DNA of 41,273 nt. It comes from Sideroxydans sp. (lineage in GTDB: Bacteria > Pseudomonadota > Gammaproteobacteria > Burkholderiales > Gallionellaceae). Numbering within the stretch: the first letter of the stretch is position 1; each line of letters opens with the position of its first letter. Both the position numbers and the translations under genes were made by a program. Positions 1 to 8,348 of the stretch are shown here, piece after piece. Below the pieces are notes generated by a model, which worked only from the letters and a program-made list of their open reading frames with translations, was not told the origin of the DNA and ran no database searches. The stretch lies in the NCBI GenBank assembly GCA_028687425.1, contig JAQUAD010000025.1:1-41273 (forward strand). The letters are read 5' to 3'.

Positions 1-334
1 CGCCAAGAAGCCGGTAGCGAAGAAAGCCGTCGCCGCTAAGAAGCCGGTAGCGAAGAAAGCCGTCGCCGCTAAGAAGCCGGTAGCGAAGAAAGCTGTCGCC
101 GCCAAGAAGCCGGTAGCGAAGAAAGCCGTCGCCGCTAAGAAGCCAGTAGCGAAGAAAGCTGTCGCCGCCAAGAAGCCGGTAGCGAAGAAGCCCGTCGCCG
201 CCAAGAAGCCAGCAGTGGCAAGCAAGCCGGCAGCAGCTCCAGTGGTAACAGCTCCGGCACCTTCAGCGCCGCCGCCTGTGCGTCCGGCTGCGACCTGGCC
301 CTTCCCAACGCCGGGTATCGGCAAGCCTAACTAA
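1..334 (+). CDS. Histone H1-like Lys/Ala/Pro-rich DNA-binding protein (C-terminal part)
   Basis: The frame enters from the left edge (first full codon at 2) and stops with TAA at 332-334. The visible 110 residues are almost only Ala, Lys, Pro and Val, arranged as an 11-residue unit AKKPVAKKAVA repeated six times. A Pro/Ala-rich linker and the tail TWPFPTPGIGKPN follow. Strongly basic repeats of this kind are typical of bacterial histone H1-like and AlgP-like proteins, which bind DNA without sequence specificity and compact the nucleoid. The aromatic-proline tail resembles the end of AlgP-type proteins. The N-terminus lies outside the window, so the domain before the repeats cannot be judged. 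Composition alone supports the role; homology of low-complexity proteins is a weak argument. Confidence 0.72.
   Translation, partial: AKKPVAKKAVAAKKPVAKKAVAAKKPVAKKAVAAKKPVAKKAVAAKKPVAKKAVAAKKPVAKKPVAAKKPAVASKPAAAPVVTAPAPSAPPPVRPAATWPFPTPGIGKPN
2..199 (+). repeat. Tandem 33-bp coding repeat, six copies
   Basis: Six near-identical 33-bp units start at 2, 35, 68, 101, 134 and 167, and a degenerate seventh begins at 200. Each codes for AKKPVAKKAVA. Differences between units are mostly silent third-position changes (gcc/gct, gcc/gtc neighbours), so the unit is conserved at both DNA and protein level. The array probably continues left of the window. In-frame copy-number change by recombination or slippage would alter protein length without breaking the frame. 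Confidence 0.9.
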
Positions 335-841
335 GGCTGACGGGAGGCTGTGAAAGCAGCCCCGACTCGTAGTACAAAGTAGGGGCTGATTCACTTTATA
401 TACGCAAGCAGGTGCTTGCAGGAGCGGTGCTCTCTGCGTAGATAGTATGCGCGGCTCTTCGCTTGCCAGTACGTTGTGTGTCGTGCGACACCGTTCGTAT
501 TGCGGCGCTACGCTACTGGCGTAGTGCATAGGGCGTCTCATTCTCTGGTGCTGAAAGGCGCCGGGGAGGCATTTTGCTGGTGGCCCCTTCAGCAATCCGG
601 CAGAGTCCAATGGGGCTCATCATTCTTTGAAAGAACCTTCGCTTTCTCTGCAATATCAGCAGCTAAACGGCGCTTGAGCTGGATAAGGCTGCGCTAGCAC
701 GTCCTGTACAGCTGCACCAGGCATGAATCGCAGCAGTGAGCCGAGCAGCAATTGGTTATCCATTAAATAGCAGACCTGAGGGATTCTGCTAAAGTCAGCC
801 TTGAATATTTTTCCTGAATGCAGGATGCGGAATAATTGCAA
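335..841. other. Gene-free stretch with clustered hairpins
   Basis: I find no convincing gene in these 507 bases. Open frames exist on both strands but lack recognisable protein character. Several stem-loops are visible: 346-350 with 357-361; 357-363 with 382-388, which competes with the first for the same bases; 404-409 with 414-419; 478-482 with 487-491; a 9-bp stem 505-513 with 519-527; 560-564 with 597-601 enclosing 574-579 with 590-595; and 768-774 with 785-791 just before pabB. No run of T follows any of them closely, so none is a clear terminator. The stretch may hold untranslated leaders or a structured RNA. I do not recognise a known RNA family. Confidence 0.4.
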
Positions 842-2203
842 ATGTTATTTAGTTCACCCGTTCCCTATCTGGAAGATGCTGCCCCATATTTTGCAGCAGT
901 GCGAGATTGGCCGTGGGCAGTTTGGCTGGATAGCGGGAATATTGGTCGGTTCGACATCGTTGTGGCCAACCCGGTGCGCACACTGGTGACACAGGGAGAG
1001 GCAACCACCATATGCGCGGCATCGGAAATCCAGAAATCAAGTGACGACCCGTTCGATTTGATCCGAGCCGAATTGGGTGCAGTGCTTGTTGAGAACCCTG
1101 ACATCACATTCGCTGGCGGAGCGCTGGGATATTGGGGTTATGACTTGGCTGATCGATATCTGCACGCATCTCGAAGCGAATCAGACACAGAGCACATGGC
1201 ACAGATGGCGGTAGGTATTTATGACTGGGCCATTCTTCTGGATCATCAAAAGAAGGAGGCGCGTCTTGTGTCTCACCGGAGATATCCGCAGACCGAGGCG
1301 GTGCTGGATCAAGTGCTGCGCAGAATTGAAACTGCACTTACGCCAGGGAATAGTCAGCCAAGATTCAGCGTGCAAGGGGGCATTAACTCCAACTTCACCC
1401 AAGATGAGTATCAGCAATCCTATGAGCAAGTGCAGGCATATTTGCGTGAAGGTGATTGCTACCAGGTGAATCTGGCGCAGAGATTCACAGCGAGAGCAAC
1501 GGGAGATGCCTTCGGAGCATATCAGTCGCTCCGAAAACTTAGTCCAGCCCCGTACTCCGCCTTCCTGGATCTGCCACAAATGCAGATACTTTGTGTATCA
1601 CCGGAGCGCTTTCTTCAAGTTCAGGGGCGGCATGTGGAAACAAAGCCGATCAAAGGCACGCGGGCACGCGCTCAAGATAAAAAAGAGGATGAGCGCCTGG
1701 CACACGATCTGCTGAACAATACTAAAGACCGCGCAGAGAATCTGATGATCGTTGATCTGCTACGTAACGATCTGAGCAAGAGTTGCGAGGTGGGCTCTGT
1801 GCAGACGCCCAAACTGTTCGAATTGGAAAGCTATTCCAATGTGCATCATCTGGTCAGCACGGTGGAGGGCAGGCTGCGAGAAGGGTGCGATGCCTTACAT
1901 GTGCTGCGAGACTGTTTTCCTGGGGGGTCAATTACGGGCGCGCCCAAGCGGCGAGCAATGGAGATCATTGAGCAGCTGGAGCCGAATCGACGCGGCGTAT
2001 ATTGCGGCAACATCGGCTACATCGGCTTTGATGGGCGAATGGATACCAATATTGCTATCAGGACCATGGTGTATTCGTGCGGAGAGATAAGCTGCTGGGC
2101 GGGCGGTGGCATCGTCGCCGACTCACGTTGCGATGAGGAATATCAGGAGACTTTTGACAAAGCCAGCGCGATGCTGGAGATACTGAAGCGGTATTCGAGT
2201 TAG
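842..2203 (+). CDS. pabB: Aminodeoxychorismate synthase component I (PabB)
   Basis: This chorismate-binding enzyme makes 4-amino-4-deoxychorismate from chorismate and ammonia for folate synthesis in the cytoplasm. The protein is about 453 aa, normal for the family. The C-terminal two thirds carry the chorismate-utilising fold, including ENLMIVDLLRNDL, a PGGSITGAPK segment, and GGGIVADS near the end. The motif PIKGT has Lys at about residue 271. That lysine marks PabB, whereas anthranilate synthase TrpE has PIAGT, which decides between the two. I place the start at ATG 842; an in-frame TTG at 836 sits 10 nt after AGGA (822-825) and is a possible alternative. The glutaminase partner pabA is not in the window. 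The gene converges on spoT with only 8 bp between the stop codons. Confidence 0.9.
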   Translation: MLFSSPVPYLEDAAPYFAAVRDWPWAVWLDSGNIGRFDIVVANPVRTLVTQGEATTICAASEIQKSSDDPFDLIRAELGAVLVENPDITFAGGALGYWGYDLADRYLHASRSESDTEHMAQMAVGIYDWAILLDHQKKEARLVSHRRYPQTEAVLDQVLRRIETALTPGNSQPRFSVQGGINSNFTQDEYQQSYEQVQAYLREGDCYQVNLAQRFTARATGDAFGAYQSLRKLSPAPYSAFLDLPQMQILCVSPERFLQVQGRHVETKPIKGTRARAQDKKEDERLAHDLLNNTKDRAENLMIVDLLRNDLSKSCEVGSVQTPKLFELESYSNVHHLVSTVEGRLREGCDALHVLRDCFPGGSITGAPKRRAMEIIEQLEPNRRGVYCGNIGYIGFDGRMDTNIAIRTMVYSCGEISCWAGGGIVADSRCDEEYQETFDKASAMLEILKRYSS

Positions 2204-2211
2204 TTGCGCGT

Positions 2212-4329
2212 TCAGGCGGTATTCTTCAAGCGGGCGATACGGACCACTTCCGGGATCTTGCGCAGATTGCGCATGATATTGGCCAGATGAAGGCGGTTGT
2301 TGACCTGCAGGGTAAAGTAGGTCGCCGTGTATTCACCTTCATTGCTGAAGTTGACGTTCTCGATGTTCGAGTCCGCGTCAGCGATTGCAGCCGCTACTTT
2401 CGCCAAGACACCGCGCCGGTTGGCGACGATCAGCTTGATGCTGACATCGAAAGAGCGGCTGATGTTCTTGTCCCACATCACATCCAGCCATTGCTCGCTG
2501 CCCCGGCCTTTACGCAGTGTCGGGCAGTCATGGGTATGCACGATCAAACCCTGGCCGCTCTTGATGATGCCTATGATGGGGTCGCCTGGGATCGGGCGAC
2601 AGCATTTGGCGAATTGCACCGCCATGCCTTCCGTGCCCTGGATGGTGACCACGGCATTGCCCAATGCATCGCTGGAAATAGTGTCGCCTATGCTGGCGAG
2701 CTGCTTGGCGACCACCATGTTCAGGCGACGCCCCAATCCGATATCAGCAAAGATTTCCTGCTGAGATTTGACGCCGGTATCGCGTAATAATTTCTCCCAG
2801 TGTGCCTCATCCATATCCTGCAGCTTCAAGCCGAGTGCATTGAAGGCTTGCGATAGCAAGCGCTCTCCGAGACGTGCGGATTCATTCAGATGCATGGTCT
2901 TCAAGGCGTGGCGGATCTCGCTCCGTGCCTTGCTGGTAACGACGTATCCCAGCCAAGCCGGATTAGGGTGTGCCTGCGGTGCAGTTACGATCTCAACGCG
3001 ATCGCCATTGCGCAGTTCGGTGCGCAGTGGCACTAATTCTGAATTGACCTTGCAGGCAACACAGCGATTGCCGATATCGGTATGAACCGAGTAGGCAAAG
3101 TCGACTGTCGTAGCCCCGCGAGGCAAGGCAAAGATCTTGCCCTTGGGAGAGAAAACATAAACCTCGTCCGGGAACAGATCGATCTTGAGATGTTCCAGGA
3201 ATTCGACCGAATCGCCGCTTTGCGCCAGACTTTCCAGCAAATTCTGCAACCACTGGTGAGTTTTTTGTTGCAGTTCATTGATCTGCGTGTCGCTGGCTTT
3301 GTACAGCCAATGCGAAGCCACGCCGCTCTCTGCAAGCTTGTTCATTTCATGGGTGCGGATCTGCACTTCGATCGGAGTGCCGAACGGACCGAAAAGTGTC
3401 GTGTGTAGAGACTGATAACCATTGGCCTTGGGAATGGCGATATAGTCTTTGAACTTGCCGGGGAACGGTTTGTACAGACTGTGCAGGACGCCCAGTGCAA
3501 AGTAGCAGGATGGGATGTCGTCGACCAGGATGCGAAAGCCGTAAATATCCAGCACCTGTGCAAAAGCAAGCGATTTGCTTTGCATCTTCTGATAGATGCC
3601 ATAAAGATGCTTTTCGCGTCCTTTGACTTCAGCCTTGATGTTGTTCGCATCAAGGCGTTGTCCGATGGATTCCAGAATCTTGCTGACCACTTCGCGCCGA
3701 TTGCCGCGCGCGACCTTGAGCGCCTTGGAGAGCACGGCATAGCGGTTGGGATGCAGATACTTGAAGCTGAGATCCTCAAGCTCCTGATAGATCGTGTTCA
3801 GGCCAAGACGGTTTGCAATGGGCGCATAGATGTCCATCGTCTCTCGGGCGATGCGCGCACTCTTATGGGCTGACACGGAGTCCAGTGTGCGCATATTGTG
3901 CAGGCGGTCGGCCAGCTTGATCAGGATCACGCGCACATCGCGAGCCATCGCCATCAGCATCTTGCGGAAGTTCTCCGCCTGGGCATCTTCCAGCGTATCG
4001 AACTTCAGTTTGTCGATCTTGCTGAGGCCTTCGACGAGCGCAGCAACAGCCGGTCCGAATTGGCTTGAGATTTCCTCTATCGTGACCGTGGTATCTTCAA
4101 CGACGTCATGCAACAACGCGGCATTAATGGCGTGCACATCCAGGTGCAAAGGAGTAAGGATGCGTGCGACAGCAATGGGATGTGTAACGTATGGGGCGCC
4201 CGACTGGCGCATTTGCCCGGCATGGGCGGCGTGACTGAAATCCAGTGCTGATTGAATCTGTGCAACATCCTCCGCTTTGAGGTAGGCGGAGACTTCCTGC
4301 AGGAGCGCTTCAGCATCGGCTTGGGACAT
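2212..4329 (-). CDS. spoT: Bifunctional (p)ppGpp synthetase/hydrolase SpoT
   Basis: This protein makes and degrades the alarmone (p)ppGpp and sets the stringent response. The 705-aa product has the full Rel/Spo architecture. First comes an HD hydrolase domain with HDVVEDT (His74-Asp75, Glu78-Asp79). The synthetase domain follows, with YGFRILV, the KANGYQSLHT segment and EVQIRT. A TGS domain around residues 385-450 and a C-terminal ACT domain complete it. The intact HDxxED motif argues for an active hydrolase, so this is SpoT/Rel rather than a hydrolase-dead RelA. The order gmk-rpoZ-spoT matches the E. coli operon. The start is ATG 4329, preceded by GGAG seven bases upstream. rpoZ ends 36 bp upstream, so the genes are probably co-transcribed. 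Confidence 0.96.
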   Translation of the reverse strand: MSQADAEALLQEVSAYLKAEDVAQIQSALDFSHAAHAGQMRQSGAPYVTHPIAVARILTPLHLDVHAINAALLHDVVEDTTVTIEEISSQFGPAVAALVEGLSKIDKLKFDTLEDAQAENFRKMLMAMARDVRVILIKLADRLHNMRTLDSVSAHKSARIARETMDIYAPIANRLGLNTIYQELEDLSFKYLHPNRYAVLSKALKVARGNRREVVSKILESIGQRLDANNIKAEVKGREKHLYGIYQKMQSKSLAFAQVLDIYGFRILVDDIPSCYFALGVLHSLYKPFPGKFKDYIAIPKANGYQSLHTTLFGPFGTPIEVQIRTHEMNKLAESGVASHWLYKASDTQINELQQKTHQWLQNLLESLAQSGDSVEFLEHLKIDLFPDEVYVFSPKGKIFALPRGATTVDFAYSVHTDIGNRCVACKVNSELVPLRTELRNGDRVEIVTAPQAHPNPAWLGYVVTSKARSEIRHALKTMHLNESARLGERLLSQAFNALGLKLQDMDEAHWEKLLRDTGVKSQQEIFADIGLGRRLNMVVAKQLASIGDTISSDALGNAVVTIQGTEGMAVQFAKCCRPIPGDPIIGIIKSGQGLIVHTHDCPTLRKGRGSEQWLDVMWDKNISRSFDVSIKLIVANRRGVLAKVAAAIADADSNIENVNFSNEGEYTATYFTLQVNNRLHLANIMRNLRKIPEVVRIARLKNTA

Positions 4330-4365
4330 GTAATGGCTCCGCTGAGGTCCTGCAGGGATAAAAAA

Positions 4366-4572
4366 TCAAGCCATACCGCGATTCAATATCTCGATGCCGA
4401 CTTTGCCTTCGCTGATCTCGCGCAGTGCGACAACAGTAGGCTTGTCCTTGCTGGTTTCTACCAGATGGTTTGCGCCGTTGGCCAGCTGACGCGCGCGATA
4501 AGCAGCGGCCAGTGTCAGTTCGAAACGGTTGGGGATGTTAGCCATGCAGTCTTCAACGGTGATGCGAGCCAT
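4366..4572 (-). CDS. rpoZ: RNA polymerase omega subunit
   Basis: This small subunit (68 aa) helps fold and assemble the beta-prime subunit of RNA polymerase and, in proteobacteria, forms part of a ppGpp binding site. The start MARITVEDC and the following [16 protein letters not shown] are the classic omega signature. Length is a little short of the 91 aa of E. coli but usual for betaproteobacteria. The gene starts 3 bp after the gmk stop, and a GGAGA within the end of gmk serves as ribosome binding site. spoT follows. Linking the ppGpp-binding subunit and the ppGpp enzyme in one operon is a conserved arrangement. Confidence 0.96.
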   Translation of the reverse strand: MARITVEDCMANIPNRFELTLAAAYRARQLANGANHLVETSKDKPTVVALREISEGKVGIEILNRGMA

Positions 4573-4575
4573 GAT

Positions 4576-5196
4576 TCAATTCTCCGGTGTCTGTAATTGG
4601 TTGATAAGTTGCTGGTGCCTTGCGATCTGACTGGATCCGCGCAGGCGGGCGGCCAGCACGACGGATTCAAGCTCGTGCAGTGCCCTGTTCAGGTCTTCGT
4701 TGATAATAACATAATCAAATTCAGCAACGTGAGAGACGTCGTCACGCACAGCTGCAAGCCGCTTCGAGATCACACTGGCATCGTCCGTGCCGCGGCCGTT
4801 CAGTCTCTGCGCCAGGGCTTCCCGAGAAGGCGGCAGGATGAATATGGAGATGCATGCCGGGAATATCTTGCGCACCTGCGCAGCGCCCTGCCAGTCGATC
4901 TCAAGCAGGATGTCGCGTCCCTTGGCCGTTTCGTCAGCGATCCATTTTTGCGAAGTGCCATAGTAGTTCCCGTAGACTTCTGCACTCTCAAGGAACTCGC
5001 CGCGCTTGGCCATTTCGAGAAATGTTTCACGGCTGATGAAGTGATAGTGCTTGCCGTTAATCTCTCCCTCGCGAGGGGCGCGCGTAGTGTAGGAAACGGA
5101 AAGCCCGATCTGCGGGTTGTGTTCGAGCAGGGCATGCACCAGACTGGTTTTGCCTGCGCCGGAAGGGGCGCTGATGACGATTAGACTTCCTGGCAT
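4576..5196 (-). CDS. gmk: Guanylate kinase
   Basis: The enzyme phosphorylates GMP to GDP with ATP, an essential step of guanine nucleotide supply. The 206-aa protein has the P-loop SAPSGAGKT at residues 9-17 and the GMP-binding stretch with SVSYTTRAPREGE and GKHYHFIS. The lid region contains ILLEIDWQGAAQVR. Length is standard. ATG 5196 is preceded by AGGAGA, which overlaps the stop of yicC, so translation of the two is probably coupled. The operon reads yicC-gmk-rpoZ-spoT. Confidence 0.97.
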   Translation of the reverse strand: MPGSLIVISAPSGAGKTSLVHALLEHNPQIGLSVSYTTRAPREGEINGKHYHFISRETFLEMAKRGEFLESAEVYGNYYGTSQKWIADETAKGRDILLEIDWQGAAQVRKIFPACISIFILPPSREALAQRLNGRGTDDASVISKRLAAVRDDVSHVAEFDYVIINEDLNRALHELESVVLAARLRGSSQIARHQQLINQLQTPEN

Positions 5197-5205
5197 TTGA
5201 TTCTC

Positions 5206-6072
5206 CTATTCGATGTTCTGCACTTGCTCGCGCATCTGTTCGATCAACAACTTGATATCCATCGCGCAGCGTGAAACTTCAGCATCCACAGATTTCGAGC
5301 CTAATGTGTTGGCTTCCCGGTGCAGCTCTTGCATCATGAAATCCAGACGCTTGCCAACGATGCCGCCTTTATCGATGACACGCTGCACTTCAGCAAGGTG
5401 GGTATGCAGGCGCGAAAGCTCTTCGTCCACATCAATTTTGCTGGCATACAGCGTGATCTCTTGTCGTACGCGCTCGTCATCGTCACTACCCAGTGCTTCA
5501 AGCAGACGTGCACGCAATTTGGCTTCATAGGCGGCGATGGCGCCTGGGATGCGTGGCGCGACGGTAAGTCGCAGCTTTTCGATGCCTTCCACTCGCTCAA
5601 GCAAAAAACTGGCGAGTTTCCCGCCTTCGCGTTGACGGGCGGCAGTGAAATCGTGCAAAGCTTGCTGCAGCGCGGCAGCAACTGCGGTGCGCAGCATCTC
5701 GTCGGAAACGGCTGGATTCTCGGTCACTCCGTGCCATTTCAGTACCTCGGCAATGGTCAACTCTCCAGCGGTTGGCAGTATTTTGCGTATCTGGACACTC
5801 CATGCGGCCAGCTGTTTTACGGTGTCAAGGTTGATGTTGCTGCCTGCTTGTGCAGAAGCGCGGCTAAGCAGATTAATACGGCATTCGATCTTGCCGCGGC
5901 TGATCCGTGCTGAAATTTGCTCACGCAGCATGGGCTCCAGCGAGCGCAACTCATCTGGCATCCTTAATTGCAGGTCTAGATAGCGATGATTGACGGAGCG
6001 TAACTCGAGCGAAAGGGAGCCGACATCAAGTTCGGCGCTAGCAACGGCATAGCCGGTCATGCTGAAAATCAT
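5206..6072 (-). CDS. yicC: YicC family endoribonuclease
   Basis: Members of this family are RNA endonucleases that help turn over certain regulatory RNAs. The 288-aa protein begins MIFSMTGYA, the family hallmark, has RSVNHRYLDLQLRMP soon after, and ends with the DUF1732 region (GKRLDFMMQELHREANTLGSK, then DIKLLIEQMREQVQNIE). I chose ATG 6072 with GGAG (6078-6081) five bases upstream rather than the TTG one codon earlier. The gene is first in the leftward yicC-gmk-rpoZ-spoT unit and diverges from the phosphatase gene across 114 bp, which must hold promoters for both directions. Confidence 0.93.
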   Translation of the reverse strand: MIFSMTGYAVASAELDVGSLSLELRSVNHRYLDLQLRMPDELRSLEPMLREQISARISRGKIECRINLLSRASAQAGSNINLDTVKQLAAWSVQIRKILPTAGELTIAEVLKWHGVTENPAVSDEMLRTAVAAALQQALHDFTAARQREGGKLASFLLERVEGIEKLRLTVAPRIPGAIAAYEAKLRARLLEALGSDDDERVRQEITLYASKIDVDEELSRLHTHLAEVQRVIDKGGIVGKRLDFMMQELHREANTLGSKSVDAEVSRCAMDIKLLIEQMREQVQNIE

Positions 6073-6186
6073 CAAAACTCCAGGCGGGAGGAAAAAAGAC
6101 GGACTGAACCATGCACATTATATTACGATTGTGCCCAGTCGCCTTGTCCGCACTTTGTTGCGGGTAGGTAATCAGCGGGAAAATGA

Positions 6187-6990
6187 ATGAAGTTCGCTAT
6201 TCACCAAGCCAACCATATTGGCGGGCGCAAATACAATCAGGATCGTGTGGGCTATGCCTATACCAATGATGCCTTGCTGCTCGTACTTGCCGACGGCATG
6301 GGTGGGCATCTGCATGGTGAGATCGCAGCGCAGATTGCCGTATACACGTTCATGCGAGCTTTCAGCCGTCTGGAGTCGGGGCGCACGAAAGAACCTGAGG
6401 TGTTTTTGCGTGCAACGATGCGAGCAGGTCATGATGCCATCATCGACTATGCGCGCGAACAAAACCTTGGCGGCAGTCCTGGCACCACCTGTGTGGCGGC
6501 GCTGGTGCAGGACGGCAAGGTGTGGTTCGCCCACGCCGGCGATTCGCGCTTCTACCTGTTGCGACAAGGGGGGGTGCATAGCGTCACGCACGACCACTCG
6601 GTCGTTCAGCAATGGGCGGACTGGGGCATCATCAGTCCGGAAGAGATGCGTACCCATCCTGACCGCAACAAGATCACCAACTGTTTAGGCGGCGTGGAGG
6701 ACATGTTCTATGCCGAGGTCGCGCCCAGCGTCGACATGCAGGATGGCGATATGTTGCTGCTATGCAGCGACGGTTTCTGGAGCCCGCTGGAGGAAAGCGA
6801 GCTGGCTAAATTGCACGCAACCAGCTATTTGCAAACGACACTGGGCGAATTGATCGATGTCGCCATCTATCGCGAAGGTGCTCGTGCCGACAACACAACG
6901 GCCGTTGTAGCCAGGCTGGGGGCGGCAGAAATGGAACATGCAACAGAATCGCCGGTTTGCATCATCCTCGAAGAAGGCGCTGCCGCTTAG
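6187..6990 (+). CDS. PP2C family protein serine/threonine phosphatase
   Basis: This is a metal-dependent phosphatase that removes phosphate from Ser/Thr of proteins. All core PP2C motifs are visible in the 267-aa protein: NQDR near residue 18, LADGMGGH near 37, TTCVAALV with AGDSRFYLLR, HDHSVVQQ, LLLCSDGFW near 199, and ADNTTAVV near the end. The aspartates in these motifs bind the two Mn/Mg ions. There is no membrane or sensor domain. The start is ATG 6187 with GCGGGA six bases before it. It leads the rph-rdgB-hemW group. Its usual partner, a Ser/Thr kinase, is not in the window, and its targets are unknown. Confidence 0.92.
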   Translation: MKFAIHQANHIGGRKYNQDRVGYAYTNDALLLVLADGMGGHLHGEIAAQIAVYTFMRAFSRLESGRTKEPEVFLRATMRAGHDAIIDYAREQNLGGSPGTTCVAALVQDGKVWFAHAGDSRFYLLRQGGVHSVTHDHSVVQQWADWGIISPEEMRTHPDRNKITNCLGGVEDMFYAEVAPSVDMQDGDMLLLCSDGFWSPLEESELAKLHATSYLQTTLGELIDVAIYREGARADNTTAVVARLGAAEMEHATESPVCIILEEGAAA

Positions 6991-7003
6991 AACTCCGTGC
7001 GAG

Positions 7004-7017
7004 GCGGTATAATCCGC
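7004..7017 (+). promoter_or_regulatory. Predicted rph promoter -10 with symmetric flanks
   Basis: A perfect TATAAT lies at 7008-7013, 31 bp before the rph start, flanked by GCGG on the left and CCGC on the right as an inverted repeat. No good -35 hexamer is seen at 16-18 bp upstream; the best is the weak CTTAGA at 6986-6991. The following bases CCGC recur after the -10 of three other promoters in this window. Confidence 0.55.
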
Positions 7018-7044
7018 TTTCGAAATTTTTCACGGATTCAAGCC

Positions 7045-7761
7045 ATGCGTCCCAGCCAAAGACAGCCAGATCAACTCCGCAACATCCGCATCACCCGTCA
7101 CTACACCAAGCATGCCGAAGGTTCGGTGCTCATCGAGTGCGGCGATACCAAAGTCATTTGTACGGCCAGTGTGGAAGAACGTGTTCCACCTCACAAGAAA
7201 GGCAGCGGCGAGGGCTGGGTGACCGCTGAATATGGCATGTTGCCGCGCTCGACCGGCAGCCGTATGGGGCGCGAAGCGGCCAAGGGCAAGCAATCAGGGC
7301 GTACGCAAGAAATTCAGCGCTTGATCGGGCGCAGCCTGCGTGCGGTAGTGGATCTTGCCAAACTTGGCGAGCGCACCATCACCCTGGATTGCGATGTGAT
7401 TCAGGCTGATGGGGGTACGCGTACCGCCAGCATCACCGGCGCATATGTCGCTTTGCACGATGCGGTGAGCAGCTTGATGCAGCAAGGTGCAGTTAAAGAA
7501 AATCCTCTCAAGGATTCCGTTGCGGCCATCTCGGTCGGCATCTACCAAGGCACGCCAGTGCTTGATCTGGATTACCCCGAGGATTCTGATTGCGACACCG
7601 ATATGAACGTGGTGATGCTGGGCAGCGGCCACTTCGTCGAGGTGCAGGGTACGGCTGAGGGGCACCCATTCTCGCGAGAAGAAATGGATACGCTGCTTGA
7701 ATTGGCTAAGCTCGGTATCGAGCAACTGGGCGAGATGCAACGCACAGCCTTGGCACAATGA
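7045..7761 (+). CDS. rph: Ribonuclease PH
   Basis: RNase PH is a phosphate-dependent 3'-to-5' exoribonuclease that trims the 3' ends of tRNA precursors. The 238-aa protein starts [12 protein letters not shown], the conserved N-terminus, and has [13 protein letters not shown], a [16 protein letters not shown] segment, [16 protein letters not shown] and [12 protein letters not shown]. The start is ATG 7045, since an upstream in-frame GTG at 6997 would add a non-conserved extension. The protein is full length, unlike the frameshifted rph of E. coli K-12. The stop overlaps the rdgB start in an ATGA. Confidence 0.97.
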   Translation: MRPSQRQPDQLRNIRITRHYTKHAEGSVLIECGDTKVICTASVEERVPPHKKGSGEGWVTAEYGMLPRSTGSRMGREAAKGKQSGRTQEIQRLIGRSLRAVVDLAKLGERTITLDCDVIQADGGTRTASITGAYVALHDAVSSLMQQGAVKENPLKDSVAAISVGIYQGTPVLDLDYPEDSDCDTDMNVVMLGSGHFVEVQGTAEGHPFSREEMDTLLELAKLGIEQLGEMQRTALAQ

Positions 7762-8348
7762 ACAAGCTGGTCATCGCTTCCAACAATCAGGGCAAGCTGC
7801 GCGAGTTCCAGCGCATGCTGGCCCCGCTGGGCATCGAGGTGCTGACGCAGTCGCAGCTGGGCATCTCGGAGGCGGAAGAGCCGCATTGTACTTTTGTCGA
7901 AAACGCGCTGGCCAAGGCGCGACATGTCAGCCGCGCCAGTGGATTGCCTGCATTGGCCGATGATTCTGGCATCTGCGTGGAGGCGCTGGGCGGTGCGCCC
8001 GGCGTGATCTCTGCCCGCTACGCTGGCGACAATCCCAAATCCGATGCGCGCAACAACGAAAAATTGCTGCGAGACATGCAGGGCGTGACGGATCGTCGTG
8101 CACATTATTACTGTGTACTGGTGCTGGTACGCCATGCCGACGATCCGCAGCCCTTGATCGCCGAAGGCGAATGGCAAGGCGAGATTTTCCATGAGCAGCG
8201 CGGCGACGGCGGCTTCGGCTACGACCCGATGTTCTGGTTGCCGCAATTCGGCAAGACCGCGGCTGAACTGTCGCATGACGAAAAAGCCCAGATCAGCCAT
8301 CGCGCCAAGGCGCTGCAGGTGTTGATGCAGCGCTTTCCGCGCACATGA
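7758..8348 (+). CDS. rdgB: Non-canonical purine NTP pyrophosphatase (RdgB/HAM1)
   Basis: The enzyme hydrolyses XTP, ITP and dITP to the monophosphates, keeping deaminated purines out of nucleic acids. The 196-aa sequence begins with the signature [11 protein letters not shown], and has [22 protein letters not shown] and [11 protein letters not shown], which form the nucleotide and metal site. It overlaps rph by 4 nt and hemW by 4 nt (ATGA at both junctions), so translation is coupled along the operon. The rph-rdgB-hemW order is common in proteobacteria. Confidence 0.97.
   Translation: MNKLVIASNNQGKLREFQRMLAPLGIEVLTQSQLGISEAEEPHCTFVENALAKARHVSRASGLPALADDSGICVEALGGAPGVISARYAGDNPKSDARNNEKLLRDMQGVTDRRAHYYCVLVLVRHADDPQPLIAEGEWQGEIFHEQRGDGGFGYDPMFWLPQFGKTAAELSHDEKAQISHRAKALQVLMQRFPRT

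Noticed and set aside
1-240. CRISPR-like array at the left edge
   Set aside because: The repeats are contiguous 33-bp coding units without spacers and stay in frame as a Lys/Ala/Pro-rich protein.
263-610. 115-codon minus-strand frame over the end of the histone-like gene and the gap
   Set aside because: It runs antisense into the repeat protein, has no ribosome binding site or domain pattern, and the composition is unlike neighbouring genes.
842-2203. Anthranilate synthase component I (trpE)
   Set aside because: The PIKGT motif with Lys271 marks PabB; TrpE has Ala at that position.
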